Part shown: one piece after another, positions 52,912 to 63,345 of the stretch
Position numbering within the stretch: position 1 is the stretch's first letter
How the letters are laid out: each line of letters starts with the position of its first letter
Assembly: GCF_040954645.1 (NCBI RefSeq)
Contig: NC_092812.1
Span: 1,984,001-2,048,000 of the forward strand
Length of the DNA stretch: 64,000 nt
Direction: 5' to 3'
DNA from: Diabrotica undecimpunctata
Lineage: Eukaryota; Arthropoda; Insecta; Coleoptera; Chrysomelidae
Made by a program: the position numbers and the translations under genes
Notes under the pieces: generated by a model
Told to the model about the DNA's origin: nothing
The model's database searches: none
Seen by the model: the letters and a program-made list of their open reading frames with translations, nothing else

Positions 52912-54396
52912 TTATTTTTCAACTAGTGACGATTCGTCAGTTTCGTCAGCTGAAGAAGGGTTAGGGTTTATTTTTTTCTTTAGTCGGGTGATATTATTTC
53001 TTAACCTAGAATTTTGGGTGTAACAATAAACAAAATTAAGGATTTGAATTAGTTCCTCTGGTTCATTGGAGTAATCTTTAGAAGTTAATTCAGGGTTATG
53101 AGAGTTTAAAACATTTTCCATAAAATCACATATTTCATTAAAGTTTAGTATAAATGGAGGTGATCTATTTTCGATTTTGTCTTTGATGGATTCTAGGGAG
53201 TGGATGACATCTTCGCGGGGGGTTTTGGAAAAAGTTTTGGGTTTCTTTTTTGGTTTATTTTGTTTAGGGGTATTAAAAACGGATGAGTCGGTTTTTGGGT
53301 TGTCATCGTTAATTTCAGGAGATGATATGCTATGTCTTTTTAGCTGTTTAGAATTGACTGCATTATTTAAGGTTATTGATGTTTCTGGTGTCGTAGTATT
53401 TTCAGTGTTATTTACAGCTGGTGCTGTTGTTTTGGAAGAAGAAGACGACGTGTTTGAATTATCTTTAGATATGTTTTGGATGATGTCGGTTTCCGTAGTA
53501 TTTTCAGTGCTATTTACAGCTGGTGATGTTGTTTTGGAAGAAGAAGACGAAGTGTTTGGATTTTCTTTAGATATGTTTTGGATGAGGTCGGTTTCCATAG
53601 ATTGAGATATTTTATCATTAGGTTCATTAGGATTAGATAATGACGATGTGATTAGAGTTGAATTTGAGAGGGGAGTTGAAAGGGTATCATTAGGTTGATG
53701 ATGTTTAGATAATGTTGATGTGGTTTGAGTTGAATCTAAGAGGGTAGTTAAATGAGTTTGGTTTGAAATGTTAGCGCATTCTGATTCTTGATGACCAATG
53801 GTTTTACATTTGGAGCAACTGAATCCGTCTATGAAGAGAAATACTTGGTAGAAAGTATTATCATGAGTTATGGTAAAAGAGTCAGGAATAGACATATTTT
53901 CCAGGGGTGTAATGAATGATTGCCTTCTAAAGCTCAGAACATGACTGTACTCACTTTCAGACATACCTACTCGAAGAAAAGTCATTTTAGATACAGTGTG
54001 AATACCAAGTTTTTCTAATTCTTCTTCAATTTTTTCGTTCGGGATTGTAGGACATGCATTAGATATTAGAAGTCTCTGGGCTGGAGAAATTAATCTTCTT
54101 ACATCGACTTTACATCCATTTATTTCGATATATTTATGAGAATGAAGAAGAGCATCAACAGTGTTTTTTGAAGAGAGATATATGCATATCCTATTGTTAG
54201 CAATTCTTGAGGCAAAAAGTACATTAATTGGACCCACCAGTGATCCAACAGCTACGACGTAATCATGGATTTTTGTGCCTTCAATGCTAGAAATGACTAT
54301 TGCTTGTTGTTTTGTTGGATGTTTAAAATAATTTACGACATCTGAGTAATTGCGTTTAACGGAGTTGTGTGTAGTATTATTGTTGTATGAAGTCAT
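52912..54396 (-). CDS. I-type LINE ORF1 (Gag-like)
   Basis: 494 uninterrupted codons. N-terminal RRM-like region (GTKIHDYVVAVGSLVGP, RICIYLSSKNTVDALL) parallels copy 1. Zinc knuckle CSKCKTIGHQESEC (CX2CX4HX4C) lies near residue 200. The middle is Ser/Thr/Asn-rich and holds a tandem duplication of about 40 residues (NISKENPNTSSSSSKTTSPA and NISKDNSNTSSSSSKTTAPA). A basic tract KQNKPKKKPKTF precedes an acidic C-terminus. Packages element RNA in the family. Confidence 0.85.
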   Translation of the reverse strand: MTSYNNNTTHNSVKRNYSDVVNYFKHPTKQQAIVISSIEGTKIHDYVVAVGSLVGPINVLFASRIANNRICIYLSSKNTVDALLHSHKYIEINGCKVDVRRLISPAQRLLISNACPTIPNEKIEEELEKLGIHTVSKMTFLRVGMSESEYSHVLSFRRQSFITPLENMSIPDSFTITHDNTFYQVFLFIDGFSCSKCKTIGHQESECANISNQTHLTTLLDSTQTTSTLSKHHQPNDTLSTPLSNSTLITSSLSNPNEPNDKISQSMETDLIQNISKENPNTSSSSSKTTSPAVNSTENTTETDIIQNISKDNSNTSSSSSKTTAPAVNNTENTTTPETSITLNNAVNSKQLKRHSISSPEINDDNPKTDSSVFNTPKQNKPKKKPKTFSKTPREDVIHSLESIKDKIENRSPPFILNFNEICDFMENVLNSHNPELTSKDYSNEPEELIQILNFVYCYTQNSRLRNNITRLKKKINPNPSSADETDESSLVEK

Positions 54397-54720
54397 TTTA
54401 ATTAATTTTCTTGATCAGAAGTTGAGCCGGTCCTGTGGCCGGTCCAAAAAACTGGTCAAGACCCAACTGGAATTTTTGTTATCTCTTTACGTAGGTACTA
54501 TTTAAAGGTTATTTTGTTATTGTTACAAAAATAATACGAAAAGAAGTGCTACTCACTTGAGATAATATTGTCAGCACTAACTAATGCACTTAAATTTGTC
54601 GTAGAGGTATAAAATATTAAATTATGATTTGTTTTTACCATTTAAAATGACTATATTTCGGGACAGCTGATAACGTTGTAGATTTGATCGCTATCAGGGC
54701 CGAACTCCAAGTATTTACTT

Positions 54721-55192
54721 ATTTGCCATTAAAATTCAATCTAATAAAAGTATTATTTTTGATCTAATCCAAGAGTTGTTTGTATAATGCAATAAGATGT
54801 TTGTTACGTCCGATTTATGACTTAACAAACATTTACATTTACGACGTTTAACAAAAACTAGAATTTTTGTGATAAAGTAAATATATTGCAAAACTCGTAC
54901 TACGTTTTGTAAATACAAAAATATTTTAGCGCTGTAACGACGTGTAGTATAAAACGGTCGAAAGACTTTTCCTTAAGTGTTCGGTATGCTCTATTTTAAA
55001 AATTGCTTGTAGTCGTCTAAATGCTGCCCAGGCCAAGCAAGATCTTCTGTTAAAATCGGTTTTTGAGTTATGTTTTGACAATTTGATTTATAGTTTTAAT
55101 TGTACTGTTTCCCTTTTATTTGCTATTAAGTCCAATATCGTAAGGCGAAGTAGCTATAATATTACTAAAATTGTGTGGTACAATATTTTCAG
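54721..55192. other. Intron sequence upstream of an exon
   Basis: No coding signal; ends in CAATATTTTCAG, the acceptor of the next exon. Confidence 0.5.
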
Positions 55193-55321
55193 ATTGCCCT
55201 TGGGTATAAAATATTTGGAAATGAAGCGAAATACGTAACTTTCAATGGAAAAAAAGAAATACAAGATGCGGTCAGCACCATAGATCCTCTCAACCATCTC
55301 AAAACTCTATTATCTGGAAAA
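55193..55321 (+). CDS. Internal exon, apolipophorin/large lipid transfer protein-like
   Basis: 43 codons, phase 0 at both ends, between acceptor ATTTTCAG and donor AAA|GTAAGT. Reads IALGYKIFGNEAKYVTFNGK, then KEIQDAVSTIDPLNHLK and ends LLSGK. The F-G-N-E core matches the L/F-G-N/E-E block of apolipophorin and apolipoprotein B N-terminal domains, which comes shortly after the FFG segment carried by the exon at 6307-6498. Phase and strand agree, so the two are probably consecutive exons; an extra exon between them cannot be excluded. Neighbouring introns hold only transposons. Confidence 0.55.
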
Positions 55322-55852
55322 GTAAGTACATATAATTAAGTTAAGAAAACAATAATTTTATTAGCTATTTACACTAAAAAGGCGAAATTATCAACCTATC
55401 CAATACTGAACAGATAATGCAATTTTTTTTGCTTAGGTTTATTTTCTGCACATTTAATTTTTTTTTTTTCATGGATTTCACAGTCTATATCACATTATGC
55501 AACCAGAGAAATGCTTGGAAATAACTTTATAGTCTAAAAACACATTTCTAAATTCCATTTATAAAGGACTGCTTACTCTACATTTGAAGGCATAAATGCT
55601 TCTTCTTTGTTGATTGAACTTTGATGTCTATGAAATACCGCCTTTATAAAATGGAAAATTTGACCAGGAGTTGTGCCTTTATTTATCCATATCTGTTTTA
55701 AATTTGTATTAGTATCTCATGGAGCCCAACGTAAACCAAGAAGGAATTAAAAACAAGTTCCGCCGTACCTTAATTGAAAGAATCAAACAAACATTATGCT
55801 GCTACTTTTAAAAATTATTCGCACACGCATTTAACACAAATGTGAGGAGAAA

Positions 55853-55855
<3 letters not shown>
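55322..55855. other. Intron, nothing recognised
   Basis: Intron sequence after the donor; no ORF or repeat recognised before the TA tract. Confidence 0.4.

Positions 55856-55931
<76 letters not shown>
55856..55931. repeat. (TA)n tract
   Basis: About 76 bp, directly left of a Tc1-like terminus. Confidence 0.95.
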
Positions 55932-55934
<3 letters not shown>

Positions 55935-57026
55935 TGAAGGTAAAACTTTATGGTCGGTATGGTAAAATTTAACAGGATATCTAACGCAGATATAAAATCA
56001 TATTTTCAGCGAACAGACAAAGATAACAATCATATTTCCCCTTGGTCTCCCCTCCATATTTCTTATTGCTGCCCATTGCCCAGTAGTAAGACGATTAGTT
56101 CCGATTAGTTTCGATTAGTTCCGATTAGTTCCGATCTGAGATCTCTGGTTTCGATCCTAAGAAACTAGAGGTGGGTCGTTGACATTTTTATCGGAACCGT
56201 TTTTCGTAAACTGTAACTAGTTGATTGTTTCTCAGTAGTTTCAAATAAACGAGTACACAAAAAACATATTGGCTATTATATTGAAAGAAACTAACGAAGG
56301 ATATATTTATTATAACTTAAAAAATAAATTAAACAATACAAATAGTACTTACATTTACATGATACATTATTAAATCGCGAATCGTCTAAATTGACATTTA
56401 AAAACATACGTTTTTCCACTTTTCTTGTTGTTTCTTCTTTTGTTTAAAATTAAACCAGATTTTGAACATGTGTTCACAATGAACAGATTTTGTTACAATA
56501 CAATTTTATGAATATAGTGGTTAAGTTAGGATATACATGGCGATGGTTTTTCCACCACTGTAATGGACAGTTCCAATCACCGTTCGAAATTTTTTGTGGG
56601 TAATATCATCAGACAAATACATGTCGACTTCTTTTATATCTCTAGATACAGCTGAATGTTTAGATGAGTCATGTCTAATAAATTCATCAAAAATACACCA
56701 TGGACTTAAGTCATCTTTATCAGTTTCTTTTTCTTGTACTGGTTGATTTTCACTAGTACAATCTTCGTTTTCTTTTTTAATAGAAGTAACCAGCTTCTTA
56801 ACTCTTTCTTTTGATTTTTATAACTAGGTATTCTGATTAATGAATGAGTTTCGATTTACGATTGATCTGCATTTTCGATTTCAAATCTTTATTGATAGTT
56901 CGTCAAAGGATTTATTTATTGTAAATATTCAATTATGAATTATTTCTCTTAGTCAAAATTATTGACCTAGTATAAGAATAATATTTTATTTTCAAAAAAT
57001 GCGCATTTGTAGAAGATGCAGCTTTT

Positions 57027-57815
57027 ATGGTCCACTTTCTGAATATTGCAATGATTGAAACTTCTCCTGACGCATTTCTGTCCGTTTCGACTACTTCTAC
57101 TACAAGTACTGACATACTGCCACCGCGACCCAAGCGTCAAAAGGTGATGGATACTTCCACTAATAAAAATATTAGGATAAAACAAAAGAAACAAATAGAT
57201 ATGGATTTAATAAACCTATGCAAAGACTTGTTTCATCCGTTTTCCATAGTTGAAGAACGAGCTTTTAAAAAGTTTGCAGGGTGGATTCCTGGATATAAAC
57301 CACCAACAAGAAAAACTTGTTCATTTCGTCAGGCTCATTACTTCAGGAATGTTATACCAAAACTAAGCAAATTATTAGATCACAAGTTGTTTAAGAAGTA
57401 GAAAATATCTGTATTACTACTGACCTTTGGACATATGGAGTAACTGAGTTATATCGCATTAACAGGACAATATTTAACCGAAAATTTAGAATTTAAAACG
57501 ATTTTATTAGGCTGCTGCCATTTTTCTGGAAACCATAATTCAGAAAAGATCGCTTTTGAAATTAGTGAAATTATTTCACTAATTTCAAATTTCAGTTTCT
57601 AAAAAAACACATTTCAAAAAAGTACCTTATCTTTTGAAAGGCTTTTAAAGTATCAATTTATTACAACACAACAAAGTTCCCAAACGGCCAATCCAAAACG
57701 TGGAAACTAGGTAGAACTTCACCTATTACATGTTAAAAGAATGACCGAGTTAGAAGAGGCAATCCGTTCCACTTTTGAATTAGTTAATACAGACTTAGAC
57801 TTGGACCAAATCTAA
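57027..57815 (+). pseudogene. hAT transposase remnant
   Basis: Open part at 57027-57401 (124 codons) includes DLINLCKDLFHPFSIVEERA and IPGYKPPTRKT, the conserved F-x-P-F-S-x-V-E...Y-x-x-P-S/T-R block of hAT transposases. After a frame change the strand reads ITTDLWTYGVTELY (the TTD-W-T/S catalytic block) and LLGCCHFSGNHNSEKIAFEI, then further fragments to about 57815. The BED finger and the C-terminal dimerisation domain are not recognisable. Stops show it is inactive. Confidence 0.75.
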
Positions 57816-58375
57816 ATAATAAAGACTGGATTATTTGTTTTCAATTTTCCCAAATTTTACGGCCTTAAGAAATAACAAGTACAATGAGTCGCCAAAAATA
57901 CTTGAAGGGTAGTTCAGTGATTGTTATGGTACGCTGCCTTCAAGAATCTTGCAATAAAATTTTAGCAAACGGTAACCTTACATCCATAGTATCCGACCTA
58001 GTATAATTACTAATATCGGGTTTAGCAAAAAGTATTGTAAATGTGAACACATGTTCAAAATCTGGTTTTAATTTTAAATAAAAGAAGAACACGGTTAACA
58101 AGAAGTAAAGTAGAAAAACTTACGTTTTTAAATGTCAATTTAGACGATTCGCGATTTAATAATAACGTGTAATGTAAATGTAAGTACGATTTACTATCTG
58201 TATTGTTTAGTTTATTTTTCAAGTTATAATAAATATATCCTTCATTAGTTTCTTTCACTTCAATAAATATACACATAAACGATAATAGCCATTATGTTTG
58301 TTTATGTAGGTACTCTCTTACTTGAAACTACTGTTAAACAATCATAGTTATTATTTACGAAAATCGGTTTAGTTG

Positions 58376-58676
58376 CGTTAAGAGCGTAGGCGCAAAATTT
58401 CAGGCCAATGCTTTTTAAATGTATTCATTTTTTTCGAATCCTGAGAAAACTAACAAATATTTTTTATAGCTATAACAAAAAGTTTTTTTGAATGAGATAC
58501 TTAAAATTCAAAATCACACTAAATTTTCTCTTGTTTCGCCCCTGTAACTTATTAAAATAAACATTATAGAAGTTTTCAGAGACTTTCGGCCCTCGGTAAT
58601 AACGGAATCTTTCAGTCTGAGTTTAAATTTTTCAAAAATATTTATTAGTTTTCTCAGGATTCGAAAAAAAAGAATG
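58376..58676. mobile_element. Small insertion with inverted GAATCCTGAGAAAACTAA
   Basis: Inverted copies TTTTTTTCGAATCCTGAGAA (about 58430) and TTCTCAGGATTCGAAAAAAA (about 58651) enclose 180 bp without coding capacity, a MITE-like structure. Its position breaks the right terminus of the hAT element, so it is younger. Confidence 0.6.
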
Positions 58677-59247
58677 CCCACCTCTACTCGTTCGTTACCT
58701 GTATTCTACTTTGATTCGATGCTTTGACTACGCGACATGAGACGTTGCCAAATAATTTCGTATGAAGGTTTTTTATTGTGGTTTGATATTTCAATTTATT
58801 ATTTTTATTACGAATAAGGCACAACGTGACTTTAAAATAAGCTTATTTTGATGTTTAGATTTCCAATTCGGAAATCGTACTTAAAATACGAAACATTAAT
58901 AAATTTTATTTACATAAAACGATTTCCGAAGTGGAAATCAAAATGTTAAATTAAACTTATTGAAAAGAAAAATTGTGGCAAATTTAAAATAAAAAACAGT
59001 AAGCTGCCATTTAAATCAATTCGCCCAAATTTGATTATCTTAGAATGTTGTTAAAATTCTAAAAAGACAACAGGTCAAAAAAAAAACCAATAAGTTTGGC
59101 TATGTTGAACTTCTCCTCTTTTCTTAGTTCCACTAATGCTATTTCGACGATATAATGGGCTGACCTAATATACCTCTCTCTTTTTAAATAGGTGTTTCTC
59201 ACTCCATCTCACGTAAGATACATACCGACCATAAAGTTTTACCTACA

Positions 59248-59250
<3 letters not shown>

Positions 59251-59317
<67 letters not shown>
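59251..59317. repeat. (TA)n tract
   Basis: About 67 bp, directly right of the Tc1-like terminus. Confidence 0.95.
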
Positions 59318-59320
<3 letters not shown>

Positions 59321-59469
59321 CTTTTAAGACCGGCGGTTTTTTTAAGTGGCGGTTCTGAGACTAATGAAAATGAATGTCTACGCCCCCTTTTCTAAAAAGT
59401 TAAAAAAGTTAGCTTTTTAGACAATTTTTAAACGTTTTAGTCTATAAAGCTAAAATCTTCAGTTTCTTA

Positions 59470-60115
59470 GACTCCTCCTCCTCCTCTATCCTTTATCCTT
59501 CGTAAGGATGTGGTGACGTTATGGTATTTGACGAATGGTTGCTATCCATTCTTCTCTCTCCTGGGCGCGGTGTGCTGCCTCAGACAGAGAGTAACCGTGT
59601 TGTTCCGCCTACTTTCTATAAAGCTGAAATTGGAGCAGTATTGATTATCAGTTCCTTTTACTTTTACTACCAACTGTAGAAGTCAGTATTTATCATTACG
59701 CATGATGTGGCCGAAGTAAGCCAATTTTCTGTTTTTTATGGTGTTAATATTTTCTTTGTCTTCTTCGGCAGGATGTGGCCGAAGTAAGCCAATTTTCTGT
59801 TTTTTGTGGTGTTAATAATTTCTTTGTCTTTTCTTAGCCTCTGAAGAATAGTTATGTTACTTGTGTGGTGAATATATGAGACCCTCAACATACGTCGGTA
59901 GCACCACATTTTAAATGCCTCTAATCGTTTTATGGCATCTTCTGTAAAGCTTCAGCTTTCTACTCCATAGAGGACACTAAAGACGTAACATCTAAGACTA
60001 ACTGTAACATCTATTATTATGCGTATATTGATACTTAAAGATAAGTTGCAGAGAATCTTCCTAAGGCTGTTGAAAGAGCTTCTCGCTTTTCAATACGAGT
60101 TTTTATTTCGTAGCT
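59470..60115 (-). pseudogene. RTE-like LINE 3' end
   Basis: Minus strand carries the C-terminal RT region in broken frames: YVFSVLYGVES, RLEAFKMWCYRRMLRVSYIH and ITILQRLRKDKEIINTTKNR, ending near a (CTC)n run at 59470. An internal 68-bp tandem duplication is present: GATGTGGCCGAAGTAAGCCA at 59704 and 59772. Confidence 0.7.
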
Positions 60116-60119
60116 GTGA

Positions 60120-60710
60120 TCCCAACTTTGTTTTCAAACTTCCACAAAATTTATTTTAAATTTTTATCACTACAGCTGTTTCGGCTGATTGCCTTTCTCA
60201 AGTGATCTGTTTTTGGTATGGGTTTACACTTTATGCTATACAAGAGCCAACATAAAAAACACTTACACAGTGGTGTGTACAAACTTAAATGTGGCGACTG
60301 CCCAAAAACTTACATTGGTCAAACAGGTAGAAATTTTAATAAACGAATAGCAGAACATAAAAGCGCTTTCAATAATAGAAAAACAGATTCTACATACGCA
60401 CTTCACCTTCTAGATCATAATCATTCTTTTAATGACGAATTTAAAATTCTCCACATTCAAAATAAAGGCCTTAAGCTATCTTTGTAAGAATCTATGGAAA
60501 TCAACAAATTAAAAAACACAGATATAATTCTGAATGACCAGCTTGAGACAAACAGTTCTCCCCCCCTCAACCTATTTCATTAGAGACTATAAAGTGTAAA
60601 CCCATACCAAAAACAGATCACTTGAGAAAGGAAATCAGCCGAAACAGCTGTAGTGATAAGAATTTAAAATAAATTTTGTGGAAGTTTGAAAACTAAGTTT
60701 TCAGTGTTTT
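60120..60710 (+). pseudogene. Penelope-like element fragment with GIY-YIG endonuclease
   Basis: The open frame at 60218-60487 (89 codons) contains GVYKLKCGDCPKTYIGQTGR, then RNFNKRIAEHK: the GIY-YIG endonuclease of Penelope-like elements with the CxxC insert typical of them. The RT is absent (5' truncation). An inverted repeat of about 110 bp encloses the fragment: GGGTTTACACTTTAT with GATCTGTTTTTGGTATGGG on the left (about 60120-60235), mirrored at about 60586-60700 (AAACCCATACCAAAAACAGA and CAGCCGAAACAGCTGTAGTG). Inverted leader copies are known in Penelope insertions. Confidence 0.8.
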
Positions 60711-61900
60711 ATTGTTACATAAAATGAATTTCCATCAAGTAACGGTCGAATCCATCAAGGACTTAAGGTTGATCTGCACCCCCCAAAAGACAAACTGTAA
60801 ATTCAAAAAATTTGAAAAAATTTAAGAAGGTATATGTGATAACTAGAAGTATTTTGACAACTTTTAAGCAAACTTCATGTTTTCGTTTTTGAAAAAACTC
60901 AAAAAAACTACTTTTTTCCAAGTATAAAGCGGAAAAACCAAACATAGGATTTTGTTAATTTTTTTACAGAATCAAGATATGATTATAAGAAATATTTTTG
61001 AATTTTTTGAAAATTTTTGAATTTACAGTTTTGTTTCAATAGGAAAAAATAATATGTTTCGGCTTATAATAAAGTTACCGGTAAGAAACCGAAAAATTTT
61101 TTAATAACAACATATATAAAACTGTAAAAGTGGAAAATATTTGCAACAAAAAGTTCAATATTTTTTCCTAAACATATGAAAAATCTCGTTAAACAAGAAT
61201 TATATCTTGAACTGCCGCCTTCAAATTGTAATGTAAGGAGATGGCTCCATCTGAAGCAATGGTAGTATTTATCATCGATAGATAGCATTACGTTCGGCTT
61301 CGCTTCAAGCAAAACGTCACACTAACAGGGTTGCCATATCGATTACTTTGTACAACACTTTGGCAGATAACAACAAAATTTAATAGGAATGTTATCGGTT
61401 TGAACTTTGAACCGGTCATGCTGAAACTTACAGAGTTACAGAATAGTAGATACTGCAACTTTTATTTTGAAAGTAGGATATCATAAAATTTACACTCTAT
61501 AAGTAATATATCTATAAAAAACCTATTTAGTTTTAAAAACCTATTTAGGCGTTTTTAGTTAATTATTTTAGTATTTATAAAAATAGTGTTTCTTACATAA
61601 CCAGTATCGTACACAGAATTTGTCTGAGGGGGGGGGGTTTGAAATTTTTTTATGCTACCTCCATTTTGAGTCCCTAAAATTTGGGTTTTTGTTTAATTGA
61701 AAGTACTAAAGAGTTTAATTTAAAGTACTAAAGATAGCAGTGCCAAAGATTCAGGTATCTATTATCCTGCCTACCAACTAAAACCACCCTCTCTTACTTG
61801 TGTGCATTTGACTGTCGCACGTACCGTACTCCGAAAGTGGGGTGAAGACATTTTTGGAACACTCACTTCTCTTATCTAAATCTTATCTATTGTTCTGAAA
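60711..61900. other. AT-rich spacer with a poly-G run
   Basis: No coding feature recognised. A G-run of about 12 lies near 61626-61637. Confidence 0.4.
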
Positions 61901-61904
61901 CTAT

Positions 61905-63085
61905 TTTTTTGTGGCTTTTAAAGTAATTACTATTTTAATGGGAATAAGCCAACTTGTAAATACAATACATTTTGGAGACGGCTATCGCCGTATTCCCGTT
62001 CTTCTCCGCCAATCCTGTCAGTTTAAGGCATGCTCCTCCTCCAAACCTTTTGATTCCATCGCTCTTCTAATTCCTTCATTCCATGAGCGTCAAGTTTTAC
62101 CTCTTTTTCTTCTTCCAGGGGGGCATCCATTTGTGAAGTTTTTGGGGCCAACGTTCGTCAGGCATTCTCAATAGGTGTCCAAACCATTTTGAACCTCTTT
62201 TTTTCTATTCTGTCAATGACCGTTTCTGTAGCGTTGGTCTTCCTTTCCTGGCTTGATGTTCTAGCACTTCTTCTGAAATAATCCATTTCAGCTGCTAACA
62301 ATCTTCTCTTCAGGTCTGCATTGACAATTGTCCATACTTCAGAGTCATAACAAAGAACTGATTCAACCATGGTTTGCCCTATTCTTTTTTTGTTCCTTTT
62401 TGAAATGTTGCGATCCCACCATAAGGAGTTCAGACATCCTACAATTTTACGTCTCTGAGTAATTCGGTGTTTAATTTCGGTTTGTCCCAAGCCATTCTTA
62501 GCAATGAATGCACTTAAATATTTAAATTTTTCCACTTGTTTGATTTCCACGTCCTCGTCGATGAACACTTCAAACCTTGCATCTGAATTGATAACTAAAT
62601 ATTCTGTTTTCTTCATTCTGACTTGTAACCCACATTTTACATATTCTCTGTATAGACGCTTTGTCATAAATTCTAGATCATAAAAATCTTGAGCTAGGAC
62701 GACTTGGTCATCCGCAAAGTTCAGGGAGAACAGTACGTCATTTCCTATGGGGATTCCCATTCTCAGGCAGTTGTTTTTCCAATTATGGAGGGCTGCCTCA
62801 ATATATAAATTAAACAGTGAGTGTGACATTATGCATCCTTGTTTTAGTCCTTTAGTTACTTTTATTGGCTCTGATAGTCTATTTCCGATTTTTAGGTAAG
62901 TAGTGTTCTCCCTGTATACTTCTGTAATTATTCCTAAAAGGTATGGACTAATGTCGAGTTGTTGCCACAATTTAAGTCTTGGAACTGTATCATACGCCTT
63001 TTCTAGGTCGATGAAGGCTAGATGTACTTTGGTACCAACTACTATTCTTTTTTTTATTAATTGTTGGAGTATAAACAAGTTATTA
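61905..63085 (-). pseudogene. 5'-truncated RTE-like LINE (RT)
   Basis: 306 open codons at 62158-63078: LAFIDLEKAYDTVPRLKLW (motif A), GLKQGCIMSHSLFNLY (motif B), SLNFADDQVVLAQD (motif C, FADD), VEKFKYLSAFIAKNG, CYDSEVWTI and FRRSARTSS. The tail continues in other frames to about 61905. The endonuclease and RT fingers are missing. The polymerase active site is intact but the element is truncated. Confidence 0.85.
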
Positions 63086-63175
63086 GTGCAAGATCAAAGA
63101 TCAAAGATTCAAACGTCAATAAACTTATTTTAACCTTCAATTGTGGCTTATTTCCATTAAAATAGTAATTAGGTC

Positions 63176-63345
63176 TTATCTCTGTCGTTGGCTCGGTTGG
63201 TGTTTCTCTTCTTCTTCTTTCTTTTTAATGACTGCTCGGATGTAATTGTGAACACTATTCCATCCCTCCGTACTTCCAGTCATCTTCACGATCATCTCTC
63301 TTACAGTCACAGGGTTCATACCTATTTCTTTCTCTGTTTGATGGG
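63176..63345 (-). pseudogene. LINE C-terminal fragment, other family
   Basis: Minus strand reads VTVREMIVKMTGSTEGWNSV and then AVIKKKEEEEKHQ near the end, a C-terminal style seen in R1/Jockey-group LINE proteins. Joins directly to the plus-strand element that follows. Confidence 0.4.

Larger units (their letters stand above)
49135..54708 (-). mobile_element. Full-length I-type LINE with both ORFs open (copy 2)
   Basis: The 12-bp target duplication AAGTATTTACTT occurs at 49123-49134 and 54709-54720, bracketing 5.6 kb. The 3' poly-A is the T-run at the left end. ORF1 and ORF2 are both uninterrupted. The 5' UTR (about 310 bp) contains GAGCCGGTCCTGTGGCCGGT, a stem comparable to that in copy 1. 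Related to copy 1 but clearly a different family by protein sequence. Intact ORFs and a perfect duplication suggest recent, possibly still active, insertion. Confidence 0.9.
56166..58686 (+). mobile_element. Decayed hAT element with long inverted arms
   Basis: TAGAGGTGGG at 56166-56175 is matched by CCCACCTCTA at 58677-58686. Inside, about 300 bp arms are inverted copies (56180-56490 and 58043-58375; for example GAACATGTGTTCACA on one side and GTGAACACATGTTCA on the other, and the repeated CGATTCGCGATTTAATAA segment). A transposase remnant lies between. No 8-bp duplication was recognised. The right end is separated from its arm by the small insertion at about 58376-58676. Confidence 0.65.
55932..59250. 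mobile_element. Tc1-like termini enclosing a hAT element
   Basis: The left end CAGTGAAGGTAAAACTTTAT and 10 further bases (GGTCGGTATG) are matched in inverse orientation at 59221-59250 with one mismatch. CAGTG ends next to TA are typical of Tc1-like elements. Both ends abut (TA)n tracts, so the target was a TA microsatellite. No Tc1 transposase is visible; the interior is mostly a hAT remnant, so this was a non-autonomous copy or its gene was lost. Confidence 0.7.

Noticed and set aside
54736..54918. 60-codon minus ORF upstream of the exon
   Set aside because: No motif, in AT-rich intron sequence; expected by chance.
56158..58694. 8-bp hAT target duplication
   Set aside because: TAAGAAAC on the left and CTCGTTCG on the right do not match.
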